64,000 nucleotides of DNA from Cladochytrium replicatum. Taxonomy: Eukaryota; Chytridiomycota; Chytridiomycetes; Cladochytriales; Cladochytriaceae. The notes below the pieces were generated by a model that searched no databases, had not been told where the DNA came from, and worked only from the letters and a program-made list of their open reading frames with translations. Shown one piece after another: positions 24,401 through 35,563 of the stretch. How positions within the stretch are numbered: the stretch's first letter is position 1; each line of letters opens with the position of its first letter. A program made the translations under genes and the position numbers. The DNA lies in contig JAHLKD010000069.1 in assembly GCA_025526935.1 (NCBI GenBank), forward strand, positions 243,295 to 307,294. The letters are read 5' to 3'.

Positions 24401-25275
24401 AAGCTCAAGATCAAAGTAGATCGCACACGAAAGAGAGTTCTCAAGAGTTACTTTGGCGTTGGTTTGAAGGGGACGGTACAAATCCAAATAATTGTTCTAC
24501 ATTGGTTCGGTGTGGCGTTTAATGTTTGGTAACTTGGCCAAGTTAATCCAAAAAGCGCTTGTGGGAAGTTCTGCATAACTGAAGGTGGGGGAGGAGTGCA
24601 CTGCCACTTTGGGCGACGATAAAGCAAGTTGCTTTCCCACAGACACCTTAGTCTGTCCTTGTGCGCTTGTGTCTCGTGTGCCTGGCCTGCCAAACGTTAG
24701 CTGTGCTGTCTCGAGTTTTTTAGTGCGTGTGTCCAGCACCGACTTCTCCTTCTTCTCCAATACTCTCGCTATTTTCTGGTTGTCTCTCTTCCCCTTAAAT
24801 TCTTTTTCCCACGCTGTCCTCCGCAGCTACTTAAACCCCCCCTTCCCCCCCACAGTTCTCTAGAGTTTTCTCTCACCCCACCAGAGAGTTCCCCGCTGAT
24901 CTGTTCGACTCCCTCGTGGCCCGAAATCAGTGTGTACTCGCCCACTCTATCTGACTGCTGGTAGACTACACTCTACTCTTACTTGCCTTCGCCGGCCGCT
25001 CGCCGTGTGCAACACGAGCCGGCTCACCTGCTCTGTTCATTGTGTGTGTGTCTCGGACCCCACACATTTTTTTAATTGTCTGCTCGAACGAGCCTACCTC
25101 TCGGAACGGTCCCACCTTCGACGCTACGGTTACTTCCCACCCCCTCCTTCTTTTTATTGCTGCAACCTTTGTTGGTGGTGGGTGAAAGTTAAACCGGCGT
25201 TGTAAGTTTTTCACTTTCGGAACACCTCCCACTCAAAGGTAATTTCTTTTTTTTGCTTGGGATCTTTTATCCACA
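24401..25275 (+). promoter_or_regulatory. Long pyrimidine-rich leader/promoter of the C2H2 gene
   Basis: No gene is seen. From about 24700 to 25260 the plus strand is rich in C and T, with runs such as CCCCCCTTCCCCCCCC near 24836 and TTTTTTTGC just before the start codon. Such tracts are common upstream of fungal start codons. The exact transcription start cannot be placed. Confidence 0.35.
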
Positions 25276-26529
25276 ATGTCTCACTCACTCAATTCACCTT
25301 CAGACATTATTAATTGCCATATGAAGAGTTTCGAAGAATACTTTAGCCTGGACGGGAAAGATGCACTTGAGTCGCCAATATTGAAAGCTGCTGTCGCTGC
25401 CGACCCGGAAGAACGGTACCTGCCTGTGAACTACGATAATGAGACCGTCGTGAACACCAACACCCACGTCAATCACAACTCGATTCTAAGCACCTGGGAC
25501 GTACTCAATACCCTTGAGACTACGATCAAGGACGCCAACGCGATGGTCTGCTCCCCACAGATGCCCGGCCTTGACCTGCAAACATGGTTTGCCGATTTCA
25601 TTTTTCCCGGCAATGCTGTAGATGCATCCCCCGGTCCTCCAATGAGCGCACAGCCGTTCGCCACTCCCTGCGAGACACCCGCACTCCTCGATTCAGCATT
25701 CTTGGAGACCAACTCGTCTGAATTCAACAATTCGCCGATGTTCGCCCCCGCGTCGACAATCACTTCTCCAGCATGGAAGACGTCTCCACCCTTCTCAGGA
25801 ACAATGTCTCCGCCTTTCGCAGGAACAACATACTCTCCCGCCGAGCAACTCGGTTTCGACGACCCAATCGTCGCTCTTGGACAGGGCCTCCAAGACACAA
25901 CCCTGTCGATGTTCCTCGATGTCGAGACCGCTAATTCCTCCTCGGCCGATGCTGAGGCCACCAATGTGCCCAACCTTGAACAGCTCCTCCGCTCATTCAA
26001 TTCCAACGGAGCCGAATCCGAGCCTTCCGTAAGCGTCCCAATGTCGGTTCTGCGGGCGATGGTCGCTCACATGAGCAAGTGCAACTGCGGGCAGTCCGCA
26101 CACTCGAACGCCTCCATTGCTGCAACAACAACAACGACCGCCTCTTCATCGGGAGTCCGACCGATCACCTTGGAAGCCGAAGTGGACACTTTCGCCGTAC
26201 GACGCCGCCGCGCTCCCAACAAGCTCTACCTGTGCTCACACATTGGATGCGGCAAGACCTTCACTAGGCGCTTCAATCTCCAGACCCATGAGGCGACACA
26301 CAATCCCAACCGCGCCAGAGACCACGTTTGCGAGATGTGCTCGAAGCGGTTCACGCGCTCTCACGACCTGACGCGACACAAGACGGTCCACGCAGAGGAG
26401 AAGTACGATTGCAAAGGGTGCGGGAAGGAATACTCGCGATCAGATGCTTTGAGGAGGCACGCGGAGAGGTGCGAGGGATTTACCGGAGTCCAGAAGAAGA
26501 TGCTGCCCACCTTGATCACGCTGAAGTAA
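25276..26529 (+). CDS. C2H2 zinc-finger transcription factor, Crz1-like fingers
   Basis: An uninterrupted ATG-started frame of 417 codons. The N-terminal 290 residues are rich in Ser, Thr, Pro and Asn, as in activation or regulatory regions. Three C-terminal fingers follow a basic VRRRRAPNK stretch: CSHIGCGKTFTRRFNLQTH, then CEMCSKRFTRSHDLTRH, then CKGCGKEYSRSDALRRH, the last ending in Cys rather than His. The finger spacing and the final G-K-E-Y-S-R-S-D-A-L-R-R-H pattern resemble calcineurin-responsive Crz1-type factors. That assignment is tentative, because many fungal C2H2 proteins share it. A role in calcium or stress response would be inference only. Confidence 0.85.
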   Translation: MSHSLNSPSDIINCHMKSFEEYFSLDGKDALESPILKAAVAADPEERYLPVNYDNETVVNTNTHVNHNSILSTWDVLNTLETTIKDANAMVCSPQMPGLDLQTWFADFIFPGNAVDASPGPPMSAQPFATPCETPALLDSAFLETNSSEFNNSPMFAPASTITSPAWKTSPPFSGTMSPPFAGTTYSPAEQLGFDDPIVALGQGLQDTTLSMFLDVETANSSSADAEATNVPNLEQLLRSFNSNGAESEPSVSVPMSVLRAMVAHMSKCNCGQSAHSNASIAATTTTTASSSGVRPITLEAEVDTFAVRRRRAPNKLYLCSHIGCGKTFTRRFNLQTHEATHNPNRARDHVCEMCSKRFTRSHDLTRHKTVHAEEKYDCKGCGKEYSRSDALRRHAERCEGFTGVQKKMLPTLITLK

Positions 26530-27459
26530 AACAACAAAAGAAAGCTTGATGGGGTTTGGGTTTTGAGGTGTCTTCTAGTTTCTGGAAACAACGGTTGATT
26601 ATGGTCTCTCGTTTTCGCCTTTCCAACTTCTTTGTGTGTGAGGTATGTTTGGTACCTACACCTTTGTGTGTTCAGATGTTTTTTAGGGCATACGCCCCAT
26701 GGAGACTTTTGTGTATAGCTAATATCGAGGTCGTTGCCCAAATGCCCCAGACACATTCTCAAAAAGACCACAAAAAAAGAAAAATCCCCCATCAAAACCC
26801 CTAAAAAAACAGCCGGGAGTGCTTTTGCTGGTTCTTATGTTTCTATATATGTTTATTTTTTATTTCCTTCTTGCAGCACATTCCAACACATTCCAACACG
26901 GGCGTGTCTCGCCGTGCAGCCGTAAAAGGGGAGGCACCTGTCATTCATAATTACAAATAATTACAAAGACAACAAAAAACGTTTTGAAAGTGGATTTTGT
27001 GTGAGTGGATGGATAATTGGGGTGCTCACTTCGTTGGGATGAAAGCTCTGCAAGCTGACCGTCATCCGTCGCTCTCCATGCTCTCCATGTGCGGCAGAAA
27101 ACGCTCCTTAGAACATAATTGAGATTGACAAAGGGCGGATGCACTGCTGTTGAGAACTGTGTCCCTTAACGAATCATTACATCGATATTTAAAAATAAAA
27201 TTTTCAATTTTCATTGATTGCCTTGTCCGAGTTCCGGACTAGTTTTCACCTCAGAAAAGTTGTGTTTACGGAAGTTCAGGGAGCCTTTTTTTCGGGCTCA
27301 CCAAACAGTTTCCATAGATTCTTATCCGTTTCTTTCCAGTTTACAATCCTCACTGTCTGTTGGTTACCTCTCACAACTCATATTACACATCAGAAAAAGG
27401 GCGCAAAAATAACACACAAAAACCACAACAAAGCAATCTCTACATCAAGGGACAACTCT
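26530..27459. other. Convergent intergenic region
   Basis: This lies between the 3' ends of the zinc-finger gene and VPS35. It is A-rich with oligo-A tracts near 26765-26815 and no convincing open frame. It presumably holds the two 3' untranslated regions. Confidence 0.5.
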
Positions 27460-30400
27460 TTACCGGACCTCGATCTCACCCCACCTTCGTCCTCCATCAC
27501 CGCCTCGCAACTCCTCGTCCCGCTTGAGCGCAACATAACCCAGCACGTTCCTGAACCGCTTGATCACATGTTCAGGAATCCGCTTCGTGTTGCGCCGACG
27601 TGCAGCGCTCGAGTTTGCGTTCGCCCCGGTCGTGTCCACGTCATCGGCGAAGAGCGACGATGTCGAGGGCTGGTTGTCCACCGCGGCGGGTCCGGCGTTC
27701 ATGCTTGCAGTCAGCGAGGCGGTGAGCTGCAGGTTCGTCGAGATGGTGTTCTGGATCAACTCGATCAGACTCACAATGTACTTGCCCGTAATCTTTAAAA
27801 ACAATAAAATAATGATGATCGGCTGTTAATATTGTTTCTTCTCCTTTTCAATGGTCACACGGGTTGGTTTACCTGATCGTTCTTCTTCTCAAAGTACCAC
27901 ACGCATCGTTCAAGGATCTCAATGAACAGCTCGCAGTTCACCCTCGCGTCCATGACCGAATCCGCAATCTTTACGGCCTTTTGCAAACACTCCAGAACGC
28001 GCTTGCCGCCGCCCTCCTCGTACTCCTGGTCGTGGCGCTCAAACAGGTGGCTCACGAGGAGCACGCCACGGCACTGGTCCGCGCGACGCAAGAGTCGGGA
28101 GCAGTGCACCGCGCACTTGGTTGTCAGGGTCTCGTAGTTCTCGCTCGAAAAGACGCTCGTCGAACGCAGGCTCGAGATGATCAGCAGGAGCGCGGCGTAT
28201 TGGGCTTTCGAGTCCGAGATGGATTCCTCGTACATTGTGAGGGCCTGGACATAGACAACACACCAGATGTAGCGTTAAGTCTTCCAAGCAAAGTTTGTTC
28301 GTTTGGTTTACCTGAACAAAGAACTCGTATGCCACTTCTTCGAATCCGATCTCGTTCGCGCTCGTGGCACTCATCAAGAACAGTCGGAGAGCAATCTCGG
28401 GTGGTGCCATTAGGCCTGTAGCGGCATTGCCGGAGAGCGTGCTGCTATCCCGAGAAACTGGCGGGGGCGCGCGACCACCCGTATTCCTCGTCGCGTCGGC
28501 GTACTCTCCGTCGTCATCATCGTCTTCCTCGTCATCCATGGTCGTTCTAGACCGCCCAAGTGTCACAACCGTTTGACGAATGAACTTGTAGAGCGCAGCG
28601 AGCTTCTGGTCTACATTGTCGTACTGCAATGAATGGATCCGAGTTATTTGATTCAGCTGATTTGCAGTTTGCGATAGAACTTACCTGATCTTCAAGCAGC
28701 TTGTATTTACGAGCGAGCTTGATGCACTGTGTAACCAAAGGCGACAACGTGAATCGAATACGGATGTCGCCTCCTTCACCGAAATGCTTCCGTGCAGCCG
28801 AAAGCAGCTAAAAATAATAAAAAATGAAAGATAAAAAAAATTACACCCGCGTCAGTCAAAAATCCCTTTATCAACTCTGTCCCAATTCCTACTCACCAAG
28901 AAATCCTTGTCCGAATCATCTTCCTGCGAGCGCACCAAATGTACCATCTTTGCAACAAGGTTCTGCTCCTCAACAGCGTCCTCCCAGTCCATTTCCGCTC
29001 CATACCCGCCTCCTCTGCTCCCAAACAGCCCACCGTCCCGCTGCTCCCTGATCATCACAGAGCACAGCTCACCAAAGATGGCGTTCACGCCTTCCACTGA
29101 ATCGATCCGGAAGTCCGCTGCGGCCGCGGACCGCACGCACGTCGTCGCGACCGCGTGGGCGACCTGGCGACGAGTCGCGAAGGGTTGCAGGTTCAAGAGA
29201 TCGGTGTAGTTTCCGCAGAGGGACGCGGAAGGAGCACCGGGGTTCAGTGAACAGGATGGAAAGTCGAGAAGTGTGAGAATGTTAGCGGAGTATGCCGAGA
29301 GGGGGCTCAGGAGGAGTTGCAGGAGGGCGCCCGTGGTCTTTGAATTTGTGAGCTCGGGCCTACCAAGCAAATCAAAAACCAATCAGGGTTACAAATGAAT
29401 GCAATTTGCATTCACATACGCCTTTGCACTTTGTGCTTCAATCATCTTGACTTTCGCAAAGCCGAGTACTTTGTCAACGCAATCAAGACGATCCGGATAG
29501 CAGTTGAGCGATAGATTCAGTAGCGAGTTCAACAGCGCTGTGATGTCTTGGATAGTAAATTCGGGCCGAGCCTGGTGTACAAAATCTTCTTATGAATCAC
29601 TCCTTTTACATGGACGAAGATTACTTACATTGACCAGGACAGCGACTTGTCCCCAAAACACATCGAACAATTGGACGTCCTCAGGGATTCCGCTTAACGG
29701 TTTTCTTTCCTCATCCTCGTTATCCTCAGCTGTGGAATCGGGTTACTGAGTTGGTGTGGTTGCCTTATATTCCACAATTACCTTTTTCTTTGAGCTTTGC
29801 TTCTGCATCATCCCTGGCTCTGGCTGCATAACCGGCAAAGCGATCCACAAGCGAAATGACAATCTGCTTCACGTTGACTGCGCGTTGCAGCTGTGCTGTA
29901 GCCTGCAGGAAGGAATCGAGGGTTCGGAGGTGGAAATCGTCGTGGAAGACCTGGATGATGACCTCCATCAAGTACTCTTGGGCAATGACATCTCGGCAAG
30001 ACACGATTTCATCCAGCAAGTACGGCAGGACGAGCTGAAGCCACAAAACTGTGAGATGAAAAAAAAAACTTTCGAACTGTACATTTTTACCTTCTGGTAC
30101 ATTTCCAGATCGAGAGAATCCAACTGCGAAAGACGCACAAGGTTCGACCCAACCAACAACCTCAGCTCCTTCCTCTCTTGTTCCCTGCGCTCACGCTCCC
30201 TTGAATGTCCCTGGTGCTGCAAGCGCACCCACAGCTTGTTCGTCTCGATAAAGTTGTGAAGAATAAACTCAATTGAGTCATGAATGGATCCGTGAGGACC
30301 GTCCACCAGGCCGTCGGGAAGGAAGTCGCGGGTCATGCCGCTGAGGTAATATCGCAGAAAGAGACCGCGCGTCGGGTGCTGCACACCCCTGGACATTTCG

Positions 30401-31144
30401 AGCATGTCCTTCATCAGCTCCTTGATCGGCGGGACGTCGTCGTCCTCGTCGACCACGGGCAGCTTGCGCGCCTCCTGTTTGCTCTGGTTCTCAGCGAGCG
30501 CGCCGACGGGGAACAACGCTTCCTCATCGTCCGGGGGCACGTCCGTTGGGAGAGGGAGGGTTGGCGAGCCGCTGCGGATCGAGCGAGCTGGAGCCGGTGG
30601 AGGGGGTTTGGAGACTTGGGAGGATGAATCGGGGAGAAGCTCTTTCGAGACACGCATGTAGACGGAGCCCACGGTGATCATCAAGTAGAGACGGGGGACG
30701 ATGTTTCCGGCGTACTGGACGAGCTCGTAGAGGTCTGACAAGTGATGGCGGTGGGACATGTGGGCATCGTAAAGGTAGGTTGTGAGATGCCGTAGCTCGT
30801 CAAATATTGCCATATCTGCAGATAGTGAGCATGGATTCTCCCGCAGAATCATACGCTACACATACACAGTTCGTAGTAGTTCTTTGGGGTCAGGGAGGAA
30901 GTGCGGAGTTCGGATAACATGGTCGAGCAGTACTTTAATGCGTCCATGAGCTTGTTATTGTCCTGGAAATGTGCTCAGTCAGACCCAAGGTGTGTGTTCC
31001 ACACATTGTGATTGTCAGTCGTACCAGGCAGCGCTTCATGTGGAAGGCCTGAACTTTAACGACGTTCAGGGCATCGTCGAGAATCTTTTGCTGGTCATCT
31101 GTGCTCGGCTGTGCGATGCCTGGAGAGGTTGGGGGACCCGACAT
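27460..31144 (-). CDS. VPS35: Retromer subunit VPS35
   Basis: VPS35 is the scaffold of the retromer coat, which recycles cargo receptors from endosomes. The gene starts at the ATG at 31144 ([12 protein letters not shown]) and runs through about a dozen exons with short introns to the TAA at 27460. Early sequence matches the family closely: [19 protein letters not shown] and [11 protein letters not shown]-type residues (here [20 protein letters not shown]), the PRLYL motif known to bind VPS26. The middle holds acidic low-complexity insertions ([11 protein letters not shown] near 28510; Pro/Ser-rich near 30560). The C-terminal helical solenoid is recognisable in ANCKYKLLE-like and [20 protein letters not shown] blocks. 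Frame and splice sites look intact throughout. Confidence 0.92.
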
Positions 31145-31351
31145 TGATGCCAATGAGATCGAAGCGAAACGATTATTTCTGCTCTAGTGGTGGTCAATTC
31201 AGCTTCAGCGTGCTCTTCCGTGCTCCAGCAGTGCGCTCTCCCCAATTTCCGTGCTATTTTAGCAGTGTTCCACCACCACGTCCTCGTCCGTCCTCACGCC
31301 GTGTGTGAGCCGTGCGACTCTCGGTACACAGAAAAAAAGTTTGAAAAGGAA
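31145..31351. promoter_or_regulatory. Shared divergent promoter, VPS35 and rhodanese
   Basis: Only 207 bp separate the start codons of VPS35 (minus) and the rhodanese gene (plus). The interval is C/T-rich, with no TATA box evident. The arrangement implies shared or overlapping promoter elements. Confidence 0.45.
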
Positions 31352-32107
31352 ATGTCCCTCAGGCTCGGCTCTTCGACGGGGTCTCTCGCCAAGGTACGCA
31401 TTCCTCGAAATCTCTGCCGTGCTGCATTTCTCAGTTTTATTTTCATATTTTAGTCTGCCTTTGCGCTGGCAGCTCGATCCAGTCGCATCCAGGTCCGCGG
31501 ATTTCAGGCATCTCGCCTCGCCGCCGGCCGCTACACCGATCTGATTGCTGCACTCAAGTCCTCGGTGTCGGAGACGAAACCTGCTGACCTTTGGGAGAGG
31601 TTGACCGCCGACCCATTGCACGGTCCTCCCGCCGGTCTTCACGTTATCGACGTCCGGTATGGAAGAAAAGCTAACCGAAAATTCGGGCAGTTACTCATGC
31701 TTTTATTATTGGATTCCGATATGCTATTTGCGATCTATTGGGATTTTTTCTGTGCAGAGAAACGTACGAGTGGAACGAAGAGTTCATCCCGTACGCAAAG
31801 TACATCTCAAAGGGCACTCTTGAGCGTGACATCGTACGAAGCATTTATCTTTTGCTCCCTCGTTGTTTGTCTCACCATAAATTCACCCTCCTATTAGGAA
31901 AACCTTGTGTCGAACCCGAACGATGAGATCGTTGTCTACTGCGCTGGTGGTGCCCGTTCGATCATTGCCGCAGAGTCTCTCCAGCGCATGGGCTACGCAA
32001 AAGTGACCTCGCTTGAGGGTGGGATCGGTGGATGGAAGAAGGCAGGTCTGGGCACCTTTGTCAACACAAAGCCCTACTCTGAGCGCCTTGATCACACAGA
32101 TGTTTGA
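31352..32107 (+). CDS. Rhodanese-domain protein, probably mitochondrial
   Basis: Four exons (31352-31393, 31454-31656, 31758-31833, 31898-32107) with matching phase give 176 residues. The first 40 residues are rich in Arg, Ser, Ala and Leu without acids (SAFALAARSSRIQVRGFQAS), as in a mitochondrial presequence. The rhodanese fold follows: VIDVRETYEWNEEFIPYAKY, then the active loop CAGGARS with the sulfur-carrying Cys, and GGIGGWKKAG near the end. Single-domain rhodaneses transfer sulfane sulfur to cyanide or thiols. The physiological acceptor cannot be told from sequence. Confidence 0.9.
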
Positions 32108-32269
32108 AAAGCATCATTCATATTCCAGTTGCATACCCTGTTAGCCCTTCTTTTTGATACACGAATTAAACTGTTGAGCGATCCATTCGCAAACACACAA
32201 TGAACCGTTCAATGCTCTCGAGATTCTATTGCAGAACAACCATTCGTTATTGTTCCAGTGAAACCATGT

Positions 32270-32973
32270 TCATCTTGGCGCGGTGGAGTCGATCCCACAG
32301 TAAGTACATATAAAATCCAAACGCTGTTTGTCCCACCATTCCACCACCTCCATGTGCCCATTTCCAAGCGCCTGGTCTCTCACATGTCCGCTCCGCCAAT
32401 CCACCTCCAACCCACTCCCTGCCCACCACTTCAGTACATCAAGATGCCCTCCCCACGCCGCAAACTCCAATGCGTCGTTGTCCCACTTTATCTCGAGCCC
32501 GCTCCTCGCCCACCACTCAAGCACATCCACCTTCCCAGTCCTACTCGCTTCCTGTACCGCCCAATTGGTCCACTTTAGCTCCAGACCGCTGTTCTTCCAC
32601 CACTCCAGCACATCAACACGCCCCTCCTTGCTCGCAACGTCCAATGCGCACTCGAAATTCAGCTCCAGTCCGCTCGACCTCCACCACTCGAGCACGCGCA
32701 CGTGGCCCTCCCAGCTTGCGGAATCGAGCGCTTGGGAAGTGTACGCGAGCGGGAGGTTCGACTCGAGAAAGAGGTCGAGGACGCCGACGAGGCCGCGGGA
32801 GCTCGCTTCGTCCATGGAGATGATGGAGCGGACGAGACGCGGTCGGAGGTTCGATCGGCGGAGGAAGGCGGCGGCTTTGAAGGCGAGTTTGGGATCGCCG
32901 CCGGCGGATTCGGCGAGGTGGATGAGAATGCGTCGATGATCTCGCATGGGAGATGATGGATTGATTCGCTCAT
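32270..32973 (-). CDS. Ankyrin-type repeat protein of the WWxxSGL style, one likely frame error
   Basis: The protein has repeats of about 33 residues ending in VLEWWKNSGLELKW-like sequence, with alanine helices such as ALDVASKEGRVD between them. At least five repeats are present in the 225-codon frame starting at 32947. A better start is the ATG at 32973, which gives LPCEIID. This reads like the usual N-terminus of these proteins (LPxEIIDxILIHLA), but needs one extra base near 32935 to join the repeats. In chytrid-type genomes such proteins occur in large families. They probably mediate protein binding, and no specific partner can be named. Confidence 0.7.
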
Positions 32974-33457
32974 TGTGAGGTGCAGGTTTTACAATGGGGC
33001 CATGCTCGTTTTATCGGGATGGAGTACCACCGCCTCAAAGATCAGTGATCACAGGGATCGACAAGCGGTTGGGCGAGACACGGACATCGGTGCATGGGAA
33101 AAATTTGCCAGCGAATGGGACCAGGCAGAATTAGTAAGGAAACTCTTGGGAGAACGGCAGATTTGATGTTAAAAGACTGGTTCGTGAAAAATTTAGAGAG
33201 GTTTAAAGGATGATTACATAAGCTTTGTATGGCTGAAACTGCTCGGGTACTGCAGTGGTGTTCCCGTCATGGAAACGATGAACCCGAAGACCAGGCAAAG
33301 ATGAGCTTGTCTTTAATCCCCATATCTGATTATTAGTAGCATCGGAGAATAATAGAAGCAATTGACCAAGAAAGAATGAAGGAAAACAATGGAGTCCAAC
33401 CTCAAATCAGCTCGAAAGAATACAATGAGATACATCATTTAAAATACTGTCGCTCCG

Positions 33458-34696
33458 TTACACATCCTCGGATTCAGGCGAGATCACAATCGCAACGTCA
33501 CATTGCGTTTCCTCAACAAAAGTCACGCTTGATACTTCCGATCTGGAGATTGGGGCATCGGGTGGGCCTTTATTTCCCTGACCCATCTGCTCAAGCGAGA
33601 TGCTGACATGGCCAGTATTCTCCTCTTCCCTGTTGACTTTTTGACGGCGAAGGAGCTCTTCGACTGCCCGCTTAAACTTGTGTTGCACGCGTTCAACTCT
33701 AAGGACCTGATCCCCCGTGGCGGTTTGACGGCGACGACTGATAATGTCCAAGAAAGCCTCCGCTGCTCGTCTAACGATTCGCCGCAAACGGTTGAGGTCC
33801 TCCAGGTGGTTATCGTAGCTGTTAAAAACCGTGCCAAGAGACGTGCCTACGGCTGCAGCCAAAGCAAAGACTTGCCCAATGGTCCAGTTGTCGACGGCAC
33901 CATCTCCAAGTCGTTGGAAGATGGTGATGTTCAAAAACACGGTTTGAACCATCAAGCCTGCCAAGTTGACAATGTCGATAGCGTGAACGCGCTTGAGACC
34001 GACTGTCTCGAGACACTTCAGCTCGTGCTTTTCACGGGGAGGTCCATGAATGCGGAAGAGGGCTCTCCACTTGTATGGCACAACGATGAGATCTTCCCGC
34101 TCGCCCGACTGGTAGAACTTGATTTCAACGAGTTCCAAAATGCCCTGGGCCATGGTCAACGACGACAGTGCGATTTGCAAGGTGCGGTAGCCCTCGGTCA
34201 ATGTCAAGTCGACCGAGAAGATCTTTGCGTACACGAGATCCGTGCAGCCGGCTTGGCTCAGCTCCTGCGGCATGATCGCCCACACCCAGACTTTTACCGC
34301 ATTCTGGCCGATTCGGATGAGGTTTCGCGGGATCTTGTGGGATGCTTTGCGGCTGGTCACCGCGACTCTCGTTTGCCCGGCGGCGAACCACAGAGAGGCG
34401 ATGTTCAGAGCGATAAGTGTGTTGATGGGATGGAGCTGATTCTGCGAATACTTGGACGCGCACGAGATGATGTACGCGAGTGCGACAAAGTGGGCCGTGA
34501 TGGTGTCGGGTTTTTGCCGGATTGTCCACCAGAGCAGAATAGGGCAGTACGCAGCCAACGTGAAGGCCGTGCGTGCACCGATACCAAAGAGATCAGGTTC
34601 TAATGTGAAATTGATGTCGCATCCTGGCTGATGGGGATAAAGGATTTGACCCTTGGTCCATATTCGTCCAGTAGTTATTCCACCTACCTCGTTCAT
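33458..34696 (-). CDS. Multi-pass membrane protein, fungal family of unknown function
   Basis: A single exon of 412 codons from the ATG at 34696. The early CDINFTLEPDLFGIGARTAF sequence recalls fungal membrane proteins that start with a short lumenal segment ending in DxxGIGxR. Hydrophobic stretches follow (AAYCPILLWWTI, HFVALAYIISCA, LIALNIASLWFAA, IGQVFALAAAVGTSLGTV). The C-terminal 130 residues are polar, with a basic, helix-prone stretch (LNRLRRIVRRAAEAFLDI) and no membrane segment. The frame is intact. Function is unknown. Confidence 0.75.
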   Translation of the reverse strand: MNEVGGITTGRIWTKGQILYPHQPGCDINFTLEPDLFGIGARTAFTLAAYCPILLWWTIRQKPDTITAHFVALAYIISCASKYSQNQLHPINTLIALNIASLWFAAGQTRVAVTSRKASHKIPRNLIRIGQNAVKVWVWAIMPQELSQAGCTDLVYAKIFSVDLTLTEGYRTLQIALSSLTMAQGILELVEIKFYQSGEREDLIVVPYKWRALFRIHGPPREKHELKCLETVGLKRVHAIDIVNLAGLMVQTVFLNITIFQRLGDGAVDNWTIGQVFALAAAVGTSLGTVFNSYDNHLEDLNRLRRIVRRAAEAFLDIISRRRQTATGDQVLRVERVQHKFKRAVEELLRRQKVNREEENTGHVSISLEQMGQGNKGPPDAPISRSEVSSVTFVEETQCDVAIVISPESEDV

Positions 34697-35563
34697 TGTT
34701 CCGAAAGTGACCACTGGTATGTGCACGATCACGCATTATATAGCTTTGAGCTAACGTACTCAGGTCACTGTGCATTTGTGATATGGCCGCGATTTGCGGG
34801 GTGCTTTTTGGAAGGCACTGCAAGAATTAAAAATTTTGGGGCACCGTAAAAAAGACTAACAATATTGATATTGAAAACTCACCAAGTTGAGGGTTTCTCT
34901 GGGATCTGAAAAACTTCAATTACAAGATCTTAGAAAACTGGGGCCGGTTCAGGGTTTGTCCTAATTTGATGAATTGATGTTTTTTACCAAGCAACAATCA
35001 GATCAACTTAAAAAATTTGCTTTCCGCTGGCAACTTGTGGTCTTCTTCTTCACGGAAACATACATGTGCTGGAGTGGTGGAGGGAAGTGGTCTGGAGATA
35101 CGCTGCAGGCGAGCAGAAGACTATGCATACTTTACACAAACACTGAGGAGGTTCGAGATTGGTGGAGGAGAACTCTTGACGGAAGGGGTACAATGCAATC
35201 TGATGCGGTTATTTTGTGCTGTAAAATATAGCATATCTGAGCGATTTTTCTTGCTTGTTCCTTCCAATTAATCTGCCGACCGTTGATACCCAAAAATATG
35301 AACGTTGCGGTGGGTTGCTTGTGTCGCAATGTGGAACAACTGATAGCTCACGTTTCGGGAAGCGTGGCAACAAGATAAACAAGGAAAAGACAAAAGGAAG
35401 CACAAAAAGGTGCCTCATCTACCTGCGGCGAATGTGCCCGGAACAGAGCTTAATCCATTTGAAGATCACAGATTCAATCTTATCCACGGGAGCTGATCGA
35501 ATGTGCCTCCCACTTTCGGTTATAATTCGCAATATTTTTTTAACAATCAAGGGAGAAGATCAA
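34697..35563. other. Intergenic, nothing supported
   Basis: No frame shows a domain or splice support. A/T-rich, with the promoter of the minus-strand membrane protein at its left end. Confidence 0.45.

Noticed and set aside
32328-32939. A 203-codon plus-strand frame
   Set aside because: It is the antisense shadow of the ankyrin-type gene. Its Ser/Pro/His-rich product reflects the repeat codons.
33608-34603. A 331-codon plus-strand frame
   Set aside because: It is antisense to the intact membrane protein at 33458-34696 and has no domain of its own.
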